A program made the position numbers and the translations under genes. 64,000 nt of DNA, taken from Crocosphaera chwakensis CCY0110 (GTDB lineage Bacteria; Cyanobacteriota; Cyanobacteriia; Cyanobacteriales; Microcystaceae). Numbering within the stretch: the first letter of the stretch is position 1; every line of letters starts with the position of its first letter. Below, piece after piece: positions 25,981-33,887 of the stretch. Below the pieces are notes generated by a model. It was not told the origin of the DNA and did no database searches. It worked only from the letters and a program-made list of their open reading frames with translations. The stretch is taken from positions 1-64,000 of the forward strand of contig NZ_AAXW01000018.1 in the NCBI RefSeq assembly GCF_000169335.1, in the 5' to 3' direction.

Positions 25981-26076
25981 ATGACCATTGACCAACTACT
26001 TTTACTTATTGCTTTATTAAGCCCCGGAATTTTATTATCTGCCTTAGTGATGGGAAGCTTTGCTAAAGGGGGTTAA
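25981..26076 (+). CDS. 31-residue single-pass membrane peptide
   Basis: The ATG at 25981 opens a frame MTIDQLLLLIALLSPGILLS ending in a GSFAKGG tail. It is a single hydrophobic helix of the size and style of the small subunits of photosynthetic complexes, but it does not match psaM, psbX, psbM, petL, petM or petN as I know them. In-frame alternatives exist at ATG 25972 and GTG 25945; the latter would give 43 residues. AGGAGA lies at about 25949-25954. A hairpin directly follows the stop, which supports a real short gene. Confidence 0.55.
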   Translation: MTIDQLLLLIALLSPGILLSALVMGSFAKGG

Positions 26077-26096
26077 CCCCTGTTCAGGGGTTGTTT
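26075..26096 (+). terminator. Hairpin after the 31-residue peptide gene
   Basis: AACCCC (26075-26080) pairs with GGGGTT (26087-26092) around TGTTCA, extendable to 8 bp, and overlaps the stop codon. The following GTTTC is only weakly T-rich. Confidence 0.55.
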
Positions 26097-26163
26097 CGGG
26101 GGACAAGAAGCTGATAGGCTATAACTTCACTTCTTGTCTCTCTAAGTTGATCATCTCTCACCA

Positions 26164-26523
26164 TTAATCCTTGTCTTTGTAGTCATCAGATGGATGAGAG
26201 GATACAGAATCTACATTAGATAGATTAGCTTCTAGGTTTTTCCGTTGTTCCATTTGACTGAGGAAATACCCTGTCATCATAGCCGAAGCAAGAAGATTAG
26301 CTAAATTTTCTCGATCAGTGGTGACTTGAATGTTAAAATCTCCTGAGGGTAACATTCCCACTAATCCCTGTACATTTTGTGTGATAATTTGTTGAATTTC
26401 AGGACTAGCTGATTGAGCAATGCGAGAAAGTGTGTCAGGATGCTGTTGCTGTAGGTATTGAATTAGGGTGTTAGGGTTTTGTTCTTCTGGTTCAGAAGCG
26501 AAAAAATCAAAGTTGAATACCAT
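26164..26523 (-). CDS. DUF760 family protein
   Basis: The core NTLIQYLQQQHPDTLSRIAQ, then SPEIQQIITQNVQGLVGMLP and NLANLLASAMMTGYFLSQME matches DUF760, a small helical family of cyanobacteria and plastids. There is no signal peptide; a Ser/Asp/Lys tail ends the protein. The function is unknown. It is downstream of scpB on the same strand with an 83-bp gap. Confidence 0.85.
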   Translation of the reverse strand: MVFNFDFFASEPEEQNPNTLIQYLQQQHPDTLSRIAQSASPEIQQIITQNVQGLVGMLPSGDFNIQVTTDRENLANLLASAMMTGYFLSQMEQRKNLEANLSNVDSVSSHPSDDYKDKD

Positions 26524-26606
26524 TAGAACTCCAAAATTGGGGTTGACTTATGTTCCACTATTATATATTTCCCACTATAAACCCTACTGGGAAAAATCGC
26601 TAAAAA

Positions 26607-27083
26607 TTAATCTGTAGATTGGGGAAATTGGTCAATTTCAAAATATTGATGGAATTTTGTGGTAACTTCTAAAAGGTAAGAGCGTCCGCTTTCTTGGCGA
26701 CGTTTACGGACAAAACCTAGTTCAACTAATTCTTGAACGTGCTGATAGGCTGTGCTGCCTCTGAGTTCGATTAATTCAGTTTGGACGATAGGATTTTTCA
26801 GAGCGATGGCTGCTAAAGTTCTGAGAACGCCTTTACTTAGTTCTGCTGGAATAATATTATCAGTAAGGTCATCAAAAAGTGAACGTAATTGCAAACTATA
26901 TCCTGCTTCAGTTTCTACCACTTCTAAGGCACTATCACGATAAGAATAATCAGAGATTAATTCCATCACTGCTTCTTGCGCGGTATCAACTTCACAGTTA
27001 GCCCATTGAGCAATATCTATTAAGGTTAAGGGTTGACCTTTGAGATAGAGAATTGCTTCAATTTTTGTTGCTAATTTCATCAT
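26607..27083 (-). CDS. scpB: Segregation and condensation protein ScpB
   Basis: Two winged-helix domains are visible. The N-terminal one has KIEAILYLKGQPLTLIDIAQ; the C-terminal one has GVLRTLAAIALKNPIVQTEL, then IELRGSTAYQHVQELVELGF with the conserved RG(S) turn, and ends VRKRRQESGRSYLLEVTTKF. ScpB binds kleisin ScpA and SMC in chromosome condensation. At 158 residues it is a compact ScpB. scpA is not in the window. It starts 14 bp after the hypothetical gene at 27098-27559, so the two are an operon. Confidence 0.85.
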   Translation of the reverse strand: MMKLATKIEAILYLKGQPLTLIDIAQWANCEVDTAQEAVMELISDYSYRDSALEVVETEAGYSLQLRSLFDDLTDNIIPAELSKGVLRTLAAIALKNPIVQTELIELRGSTAYQHVQELVELGFVRKRRQESGRSYLLEVTTKFHQYFEIDQFPQSTD

Positions 27084-27097
27084 ATTTTAATTTACCT

Positions 27098-27559
27098 CTA
27101 ATTAGAGAAAATATCAATTTCATTAGGATTCAAATTGAGTTGTATGGATTGACCATATTTAATACCATCAAGAGGGTGGGTTAAAATCTCTAGGGTTGAA
27201 TCATCTTGAAAATGAGTGGGTTTTGTTTCAGGATGAGGATAGTAAAGGAGTCCGATATATTTTGCTTTGTAATAAATAACCTGACAATAAGAAAAAGAAA
27301 AGGTTTCAGAAGGAGAGTTAGGATTCCATTTTACAGTTTCAAAGGTATATTGAGGATTGTACAATTTAAACTTATAAGGACGAATATTAATGTTTAAGGT
27401 TCCTCGAAAGAAACGAGAAATATCTAACCCCAATTGTTTAAAGCAAGGGGTTTGCATCTCAATGGTTCCTAGAGGATAAGGACTATCTTTGGTCATTCCC
27501 GATGCAACTTGATGGCCTTTCGTGATAATTCCTGTAACGTTTATCCACTCCTGAATCAT
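27098..27559 (-). CDS. Conserved hypothetical protein with a weak CTP-dependent riboflavin kinase-like pattern
   Basis: The 153-residue soluble protein has TGIITKGHQVASGMTKDSPY followed by PLGTIEMQTPCFKQLGLDIS and the ending FFRGTLNINIRPYKF. The order Gly-rich xGxxxASG, then lGxxxxxFxGTLNIxI, recalls the archaeal RibK (CTP-dependent riboflavin kinase) fold. The resemblance is weak and from memory. It is upstream of and close to scpB on the same strand and divergent from the Rieske gene (40 bp). Confidence 0.5.
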   Translation of the reverse strand: MIQEWINVTGIITKGHQVASGMTKDSPYPLGTIEMQTPCFKQLGLDISRFFRGTLNINIRPYKFKLYNPQYTFETVKWNPNSPSETFSFSYCQVIYYKAKYIGLLYYPHPETKPTHFQDDSTLEILTHPLDGIKYGQSIQLNLNPNEIDIFSN

Positions 27560-27599
27560 AATTTTATAGTCAGTTTAATTGTTTAATATTGCTTGAATC

Positions 27600-28634
27600 A
27601 TGGATGTTAGAACTTGCGAAATTAACTTAAACCATTGGTATGTAGTAGCACAAAGTATAGAAGTGACTAACAAACCAATTGAAGTTAGGTTATGGTATCA
27701 TTCCATTGTACTTTATCGAGATAGTAAAGGAAAGATTCATGGATTAGATAACCGTTGTCCTCATCGTCAGGTTAAACTGAGTGAGGGAAAAGTCGTTGAA
27801 AATTCTTTAGAATGCGCTTATCATGGATGGCAATTTGATAGTAAGGGTGTCTGCACTTTTATTCCTTATCTATTAGATAATCAAGTCTTGCCTAATTGTA
27901 AAATTAGTGCTTATCCAGTCAAAGAATGTTATGGATTTATTTGGATTTATTTAGGAAGTCAACAAATTTTAGGATTACAAAAAATTGAACCAATACGAAT
28001 TCCTGAATGGGAACAGCTTAATTATATTAATACGATTTCTGTCATTGACTGTCAGGCTCATTTTTCTTTTCTAATTGAAAATTTAATGGATATGTATCAT
28101 GGTCATCTCCATAACGATTATCAAGCTTGGACAGAAGCCAAACTAAAAACATTAACAACTGATGAAGAAAAAGTAAAAGTCATTTATGAAGCTAAAAGTT
28201 ATTATAAAATTGATAAGATTTGGTCGATTTCTCAATTATTTTTTACTCAATTTCGTTCTTTACATCCTGAACCTTTAATAGTGACTTATTATTATCCCCA
28301 TTGGCGTTCAACTTTGGGAGAAGATTTTACCCTTTATTGTTTATTCTGTCCTATCAGTCTAACCCATACAAAAGCTTATTTAGTTCATTTTACTTCTTTA
28401 AATACCTTTCGACGATTACATAAATTACCGCGATGGTTTCGACAATTTATCAAAGATAAACTCTCAGGAACAGCACAAAGTATGTTAGATGGATTAGTGA
28501 AACAAGATATTATCATGATAGAACAAGAACAACAAGCGTATACTCAACAAGTACTAAAACCAACGTATGAAATTAATCCAACAATTTCTGCTGTTCAAAG
28601 AATGATCAAAAAACAAGTCGAACAACAAGAATAA
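27600..28634 (+). CDS. Rieske non-heme iron oxygenase
   Basis: The N-terminal Rieske domain has both ligand pairs: CPHRQVKLSEG and CAYHGWQFDSKG (C-x-H ... C-x-x-H), about residues 47-75. The C-terminal catalytic domain has the facial-triad region ENLMDMYHGHLHNDY, with Asp and two His for mononuclear iron. At 344 residues it resembles plant/cyanobacterial PaO-/Tic55-like or ring-hydroxylating oxygenases acting on pigments or aromatics; the substrate is not predictable. No reductase gene is adjacent. Confidence 0.85.
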   Translation: MDVRTCEINLNHWYVVAQSIEVTNKPIEVRLWYHSIVLYRDSKGKIHGLDNRCPHRQVKLSEGKVVENSLECAYHGWQFDSKGVCTFIPYLLDNQVLPNCKISAYPVKECYGFIWIYLGSQQILGLQKIEPIRIPEWEQLNYINTISVIDCQAHFSFLIENLMDMYHGHLHNDYQAWTEAKLKTLTTDEEKVKVIYEAKSYYKIDKIWSISQLFFTQFRSLHPEPLIVTYYYPHWRSTLGEDFTLYCLFCPISLTHTKAYLVHFTSLNTFRRLHKLPRWFRQFIKDKLSGTAQSMLDGLVKQDIIMIEQEQQAYTQQVLKPTYEINPTISAVQRMIKKQVEQQE

Positions 28635-28739
28635 AATAACATTAATGGAATTTTAAAAAAATGTACATCAAGAGCAAAATAAGGAAAATAAAAATGGTAA
28701 TATAAAAAAAGAGAATTTAATTTTAAATATTAATCAACT

Positions 28740-29378
28740 ATGGAAAATAGCACTCCTAGTTTTATTTCTCCTCAAATAAATAGCGAAGATATGAAACTAG
28801 AAAAGCCATTAAGATTAGGGATATTAGCATCAGGAAGTGGGACAAACTTTGAAGCGATCGCTAAAGCTATTGATCAACAACAATTAAACGCGACAATACC
28901 TCTTGTGATTTATAATAATCCTCAAGCTAAAGTCAAAGAAAAAGCAGTAGCTTTCAATATTGAATCTAAATTACTCAATCATCGAGAATTTAAGCGTAGA
29001 GAAAACTTAGATCAAGCCATTGTAGACCAGTTTAAATCTTATCAAGTTAATTGGGTGATTATGGCAGGTTGGATGAGAATCGTCACCCCTGTCTTACTAG
29101 AAGCATTTCCCCATCATGTTATTAATATTCATCCTAGTTTATTACCCAGTTTTAAGGGAATTAAAGCAGTTGAACAAGCTTTAGAAGCAGGGGTTAAAAT
29201 AACAGGATGTACCGTTCATTTAGCTAGTTTAGCAGTAGATAGTGGTCCTATTTTATTACAAGCTGCTGTCCCCATCTTACCTAACGACACCCCAGAAACA
29301 TTACACATTAGAATTCAACAACAAGAACATAAAATTTTTCCCCTTGCTATTGCCTTAGCTGCAAAACTATATCCATAA
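28740..29378 (+). CDS. purN: Phosphoribosylglycinamide formyltransferase PurN
   Basis: Family signatures are LRLGILASGSGTNFEAIAKA, the catalytic NIHPSLLPSFKGIKAVEQAL, EAGVKITGCTVHLASLAVDS and GPILLQAAVPILPNDTPETL. The active-site Asn-His-Asp set (NIHPSLLP, then VDSG) is complete. It catalyses the third step of purine synthesis with 10-formyl-THF. The first 16 residues precede the conserved core; the ATG at 28788 is an alternative start. Confidence 0.95.
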   Translation: MENSTPSFISPQINSEDMKLEKPLRLGILASGSGTNFEAIAKAIDQQQLNATIPLVIYNNPQAKVKEKAVAFNIESKLLNHREFKRRENLDQAIVDQFKSYQVNWVIMAGWMRIVTPVLLEAFPHHVINIHPSLLPSFKGIKAVEQALEAGVKITGCTVHLASLAVDSGPILLQAAVPILPNDTPETLHIRIQQQEHKIFPLAIALAAKLYP

Positions 29379-29392
29379 AAAATATATAAATT

Positions 29393-30310
29393 ATGAATAA
29401 TTTGCCTGAATTTATTCTTTTTACCCAACATGGATGGGCTGATACCAATGAAGAAATAAGTCAATTAGCCACTACACTAGGCAATGACAAAACAATCATG
29501 ATTAGTCCCAATTTAGGATGGGTAAAAACTTGGTTAAGTATAGATCCATTAATTGAAATCGTTAGCCAAAAAGCAGAAGAAATTATCGAAAAATATCCCC
29601 AAACTCCTTGGCGAATTATTGGTCATTCAATGGGGGGATTAATTTGGCTCGAAGTGCTGCACAAAAATCCTCAATGGTGGGAAAAAATACACTCTTTAGT
29701 ATTAATTGCTTGTCCCGTGGGTGGGGCGGATTTAGCCAGAATTATTGATCCGTTGGCCATCGGAGTTGGTATTGCTTCAGACTTAGGAAAAAGTCGCCGT
29801 TCAAAAGCAGACAGAATCACAAAGATTGTGCCTACATTGGTAATAGCAGGTAATACTGATAATGGTAGTGATGGCACTATTCCCATTTCATCGACCAAAT
29901 TATCCTATAGTCATTTTGTTTGTTTACCAAATATTTCTCATAGTCAATTAAAGAATCATCCTATCTTAGTAGATGTTATTCAAAAATTTTGGAAAACATC
30001 TCCAACACCTGCCTTATTTGAAAAAGATTTTCCCACAGTTTTGATTGAAAGACTGCAATTGATTCCTGGGATGACAGATGGTCATTCCAGAGATTTTGAA
30101 AAAGCCAAAGCTTATCTAAATTTTGAAAGAGGAATTTCTATTAAATTGTGGAAAAATCCCTTAAATATTCTTCATGTTTTTGTGGCCAGTGAACAACAAG
30201 ACTGTTTATACGCCGGGTTTGTGGGATGGATACATTCAGAAGGATTATATCAAGCTTTAGAAGCCATTCATCAAGACTATTATGAATTAGTAATCCACGG
30301 ACTAGATTAA
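29393..30310 (+). CDS. Alpha/beta-hydrolase family protein
   Basis: The nucleophile elbow is visible as RIIGHSMGGLIWLEV (about residue 78, GxSxG). A core beta/alpha pattern follows, with an acidic residue in AGNTDNGSDGTIP and a His in NISHSQLKNHP completing a plausible catalytic triad. The C-terminal 90 residues (LIERLQLIPGMTDGHSRDFE onward) form an additional domain. The substrate is unknown. It begins 15 bp after purN and is probably co-transcribed with it. Confidence 0.75.
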   Translation: MNNLPEFILFTQHGWADTNEEISQLATTLGNDKTIMISPNLGWVKTWLSIDPLIEIVSQKAEEIIEKYPQTPWRIIGHSMGGLIWLEVLHKNPQWWEKIHSLVLIACPVGGADLARIIDPLAIGVGIASDLGKSRRSKADRITKIVPTLVIAGNTDNGSDGTIPISSTKLSYSHFVCLPNISHSQLKNHPILVDVIQKFWKTSPTPALFEKDFPTVLIERLQLIPGMTDGHSRDFEKAKAYLNFERGISIKLWKNPLNILHVFVASEQQDCLYAGFVGWIHSEGLYQALEAIHQDYYELVIHGLD

Positions 30311-30425
30311 GAATATGGTAGGGTAGAGAAATTTGACTAATAGAATTACAAGCTAGAGACATTTATGCTAACTTCTTATAGAGTAGTTTTACTCTCACTC
30401 TTTGTTTTTATCTATCGACAGACCA

Positions 30426-31331
30426 TTGCAAACCAGACTATCAATTTGTCTTTATAGCAGCGATAAACATCTCACTCAGTTGTTGACCCATCATCTGAGT
30501 AGCGATCGCTATCGTTTACATATCATCGATCAACTACAAGACTTAGTACCTTTCCTAAAGGAGCATAGTGAAACCATAGATTGTTTGATTGTTAGACAAG
30601 AACCCTCTATTTTTCCTTTATTTAACCAACTGTATGAACAAGGAACCCTCTTACCCATCATTATTTTTGAGGAGGAAGAAGACTCATCAGCATCTTCAGT
30701 TAATGTTGACTCCCCCACTTTTTTGTATCATAGTGCGGAAGTGCATCATCAAGCGAAGGAGTGGGATGACATTCAAGTGATTATTGATCGTGCCATTACC
30801 AAATTTTTACACTTAGGGCCGAGTTGTTTTCTTAGTGAGGAACCCTCATCTTCTCAACGGGATATAAGAGTAGAAAATAATCAAAGTTTTTTACTCCTTC
30901 AACAACGCCGTTTAGCAGAGAAACTCAAAGAAAGATTAGGCTATTTAGGGGTTTATTATAAACGTAATCCTAAGTATTTTTATCGAAATCTCTCTCCAGA
31001 AGATAAACAGGAGTTACTGAAACAATTAATGGCAAGTTATCGGGAGATCATTTTGAATTATTTTGACGAAGAAACAGACATTAATCAAGCCATTGATCAA
31101 TTTGTGAACCAAGCTTTTTTCTCAGATATTTCCGTTTCTCGCGTGTTAGAAATACATATGGAACTAATGGACGAATTTTCTCAACAACTAAAATTGGAAG
31201 GACGAAGCGAGGAAATTCTTTTAGACTATCGCTTAACCATTATTGACATTTTAGCACACTTAGGAGAAATGTATCGTCGCTGCATTCCTAGAGGAGACTT
31301 ACTTTTTGATTTATTAAATCAAATCGATTAA
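30426..31331 (+). CDS. kaiA: Circadian clock protein KaiA
   Basis: An N-terminal pseudo-receiver domain (about residues 1-135, with LHIIDQLQDLVPFLKEH and FLYHSAEVHHQAKEW) and a C-terminal four-helix KaiC-binding domain are clear. The latter has KLKERLGYLGVYYKRNPKYF, then YFDEETDINQAIDQFVNQAF, VLEIHMELMDEFSQQLKLEG, RSEEILLDYRLTIIDILAHL and GEMYRRCIP. KaiA stimulates KaiC autophosphorylation. No ATG is available. TTG at 30426 aligns with the start of known KaiA proteins; TTG at 30402 would add eight residues. It is followed by kaiB at a 93-bp gap. Confidence 0.93.
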   Translation: MQTRLSICLYSSDKHLTQLLTHHLSSDRYRLHIIDQLQDLVPFLKEHSETIDCLIVRQEPSIFPLFNQLYEQGTLLPIIIFEEEEDSSASSVNVDSPTFLYHSAEVHHQAKEWDDIQVIIDRAITKFLHLGPSCFLSEEPSSSQRDIRVENNQSFLLLQQRRLAEKLKERLGYLGVYYKRNPKYFYRNLSPEDKQELLKQLMASYREIILNYFDEETDINQAIDQFVNQAFFSDISVSRVLEIHMELMDEFSQQLKLEGRSEEILLDYRLTIIDILAHLGEMYRRCIPRGDLLFDLLNQID

Positions 31332-31424
31332 AGTAGTTAAAGATTATAAAATACTACTAAGATAAATCTTGCTATTCTTTAAACCTGAGATATATTTTTA
31401 AAGGATCTTCCTCTATAGATAGCC

Positions 31425-31739
31425 ATGATTGACTTCAAAAAAACCTATGTTCTCAAACTCTATGTCGCAGGTAATACCCCTAACTCCGTGCGAGCTTTAA
31501 AAACCTTAAAAAATATTCTCGAAGATGAATTTAAGGGGGTTTATGCCTTGAAAGTTATTGATGTTTTAAAAAATCCTCAACTGGCCGAAGAAGACAAAAT
31601 TTTGGCTACCCCAACCCTAGCAAAAATTTTACCACCCCCTGTCCGTAAAATTATTGGGGATCTTTCTGATAGAGAAAAAGTCTTAATTGGCTTGGATCTT
31701 TTGTATGAAGAAATTAGAGAAAGGGAAAATGATCCCTAA
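31425..31739 (+). CDS. kaiB: Circadian clock protein KaiB
   Basis: The full-length 104-residue KaiB matches the family: YVLKLYVAGNTPNSVRALKT, LKVIDVLKNPQLAEEDKILA and TPTLAKILPPPVRKIIGDLS. KaiB switches to a thioredoxin-like fold and binds phosphorylated KaiC to sequester KaiA. It lies 91 bp before the intended kaiC start and is probably co-transcribed with it. Confidence 0.95.
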   Translation: MIDFKKTYVLKLYVAGNTPNSVRALKTLKNILEDEFKGVYALKVIDVLKNPQLAEEDKILATPTLAKILPPPVRKIIGDLSDREKVLIGLDLLYEEIRERENDP

Positions 31740-31830
31740 AAAATAGTAGGACTCGATTCAAGGTTTCGCTTTCAATTTTCCATAAACTTTCACACTTTTA
31801 ATTTAATTATAAAACGATTATAAAGCAGTC

Positions 31831-31905
31831 ATGAATCAACCTCTTCCCCGTGAAAATAGACCACAACCATTAGCCCCTAAAGTGTTCGTAAAATTCGCAC
31901 AATGA
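31831..31905 (+). pseudogene. kaiC: Out-of-frame 5' end of kaiC (first about 17 codons)
   Basis: The ATG at 31831 opens a frame MNQPLPRENRPQPLAPK, matching the N-termini of other KaiC proteins. After the AAA at about 31879-31881 the frame diverges and stops at a TGA (31903-31905). The remaining KaiC N-terminus (SVRKIRTMIEGLDEI) is encoded one frame over from 31881. Adding one A at this point gives exactly 519 codons, the usual KaiC length. A TAA at 31878-31880 blocks the main frame upstream. Confidence 0.7.
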
Positions 31906-33389
31906 TTGAAGGATTAGACGAAATTACTCATGGAGGATTACCTTTAGGAAGAACAACATTAGCCAGTGGAACATCGGGAACAGGAAAAACCCTTTTAGCA
32001 GTCCAATTTTTATATCATGGTATTAAATATTTTGATTATCCTGGACTGTTTGTTACCTTTGAAGAATCTCCCCATGATATTATCGAAAATGCTTATAGTT
32101 TTGGTTGGGATTTACAAGCATTAATCGATGAAGGTCAATTGTTTATTTTAGATGCGTCCCCAGATCCAGAAGGTCAAGAAGTTGTTGGAAATTTTGATTT
32201 ATCGGCTTTAATTGAACGGATACAATATGCCATTAATAAATATAAAGCTAAGCTAGTTTCCATTGATTCTGTCACCGCAGTCTTTCAACAATACGACGCT
32301 GCTTCTGTGGTAAGACGGGAAATTTTTCGCCTTGTTGCCCGTTTAAAACTATTAGGAGTTACCTCAATTTTAACCACGGAAAGAGTAGAAGAATATGGAC
32401 AAATTGCCCGATTTGGAGTAGAAGAATTCGTTTCTGATAATGTTATTATTGTCCGTAATGTTTTAGAATGGGAACGTCGTCGCCGTACCATTGAAATTCT
32501 TAAATTACGGGGGACAACTCATATGAAAGGAGAATATCCTTTTACTATCACTAATGATGGAATTAATATCTTCCCATTAGGAGCAATGAGATTGACGCAA
32601 CGCTCATCCAATGCGCGAGTTTCTTCTGGTGTTGCAACCTTAGATGAAATGTGTGGTGGTGGGTTCTTTAAAGACTCTATTATTCTAGCCACGGGGGCAA
32701 CCGGAACCGGTAAAACCTTATTAGTCAGTAAATTTTTAGAAGAGGGTTGTCGTCAAGGAGAAAGGGCGATTTTGTTTGCTTATGAAGAGTCTCGGGCCCA
32801 GTTATCTCGTAATGCTTTTTCTTGGGGCATTGACTTTGAAGAAATGGAAAGAAAAGGACTCTTAAAATTATTATGTACCTATCCAGAATCAGCCGGTTTA
32901 GAAGATCATTTACAAATTATTAAATCAGAAATTTCTGAATTTAAACCCTCTAGAATTGCTATTGATTCTTTATCGGCTTTAGCCAGAGGTGTGACTAATA
33001 ATGCCTTTCGTCAGTTTGTGATTGGGGTCACAGGATATGCCAAACAAGAAGAAATTACAGGATTTTTTACCAATACTACTGATCAATTTATGGGGGGTCA
33101 TTCTATCACTGAATCCCATATTTCTACGATTACAGATACCATTTTAATGCTGCAATATGTAGAAATTCGTGGGGAAATGTCGCGGGCGATCAATGTATTT
33201 AAAATGCGAGGCTCTTGGCACGATAAAGGTATCCGAGAATATATGATTAATCAAGATGGTCCCATTATTCAAGATTCTTTCCGTAATTATGAACGGATTA
33301 TTAGTGGTTCTCCTAGTCGTATTACGATAGATGAGAAAAGTGAATTATCCCGTATTGTTCGAGGGGTAAAGGATAAAACAGAAGAGTAA
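31902..33389 (+). CDS. kaiC: Circadian clock ATPase/kinase KaiC, 5' frameshifted
   Basis: Both RecA-like domains are present. CI has Walker A TLASGTSGTGKTLLAVQF and the EESP catalytic glutamates; CII has Walker A ILATGATGTGKTLLVSKF and EESRAQLSRNAF. The CII phosphorylation region contains GFFTNTTDQFMGGHSITESH, including the Thr and the Ser of the phospho-site pattern IT-x-S. The C-terminal KaiA-binding tail RIVRGVKDKTEE is intact. As read from ATG 31902 the protein has 495 residues and lacks about 24 N-terminal residues, because the frame is broken just upstream (see 31831). KaiC is the core of the circadian oscillator. Confidence 0.92.
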   Translation: MIEGLDEITHGGLPLGRTTLASGTSGTGKTLLAVQFLYHGIKYFDYPGLFVTFEESPHDIIENAYSFGWDLQALIDEGQLFILDASPDPEGQEVVGNFDLSALIERIQYAINKYKAKLVSIDSVTAVFQQYDAASVVRREIFRLVARLKLLGVTSILTTERVEEYGQIARFGVEEFVSDNVIIVRNVLEWERRRRTIEILKLRGTTHMKGEYPFTITNDGINIFPLGAMRLTQRSSNARVSSGVATLDEMCGGGFFKDSIILATGATGTGKTLLVSKFLEEGCRQGERAILFAYEESRAQLSRNAFSWGIDFEEMERKGLLKLLCTYPESAGLEDHLQIIKSEISEFKPSRIAIDSLSALARGVTNNAFRQFVIGVTGYAKQEEITGFFTNTTDQFMGGHSITESHISTITDTILMLQYVEIRGEMSRAINVFKMRGSWHDKGIREYMINQDGPIIQDSFRNYERIISGSPSRITIDEKSELSRIVRGVKDKTEE

Positions 33390-33410
33390 TTGAGGTCTTA
33401 GAAACTTTTG

Positions 33411-33448
33411 GAAACTACTATATTTTTCCCGTAGTTTCTATTTTTTTC
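33411..33448 (+). terminator. Rho-independent terminator after kaiC
   Basis: GAAACTAC (33411-33418) pairs with GTAGTTTC (33431-33438) with a 12-base loop, followed by TATTTTTTTCT. It separates the kai transcript from the downstream genes. Confidence 0.75.
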
Positions 33449-33581
33449 TACTTTAATCTTTAACAAGAAAATAGCAAATCTGTTAAAATTCTAATCATTT
33501 TGGGACTGACATAACCCCTTACTTCACACTACCGTAAAGTATGACTGATTTAGGTGATCGTTCTGATGTGAGAGGAAAACA

Positions 33582-33752
33582 ATGAAAGTGTCTTGGAAAA
33601 AACTATTCCTACAAACCTCTATTTGGATAGCCAGCGAAATTTTACTCAATTTAATTGGACTGGATAATCTGGCTGATTATAGTGAATTTATTTTTAAACA
33701 AAAAGAAACTATTTTTATGACAACAGTGATCGCCTATCTTGTGGTTAGTTAA
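33582..33752 (+). CDS. Small conserved membrane-associated protein (56 residues)
   Basis: The ATG at 33582, preceded by GAGGAAAACA, opens a frame MKVSWKKLFLQTSIWIASEI followed by LLNLIGLDNLADYSEFIF. It has a hydrophobic first half and a hydrophobic end (MTTVIAYLVVS). Similar 55-60-residue proteins with a GLD(D/N)LADYSEF motif occur in many cyanobacteria (from memory); the function is unknown. It lies between kaiC and pilB, after the kaiC terminator. Confidence 0.7.
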   Translation: MKVSWKKLFLQTSIWIASEILLNLIGLDNLADYSEFIFKQKETIFMTTVIAYLVVS

Positions 33753-33887
33753 AGCGATCATTGACGAAGAGATAATACATATTTTTAATTGATTTAGACT
33801 TTAACAAAAAGAATTTTTCTCAGCGTGGTAATTTTAATCACAGCTTTGGGAATAATAACAAGGTAAGCAGCTTATATCTACTGCCTT

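Noticed and set aside
31870..31890. Programmed frameshifting as explanation for kaiC
   Set aside because: CCTAAAGTG contains no slippery heptamer and only three A; other KaiC genes need no frameshift. A deletion or sequence error is more likely.
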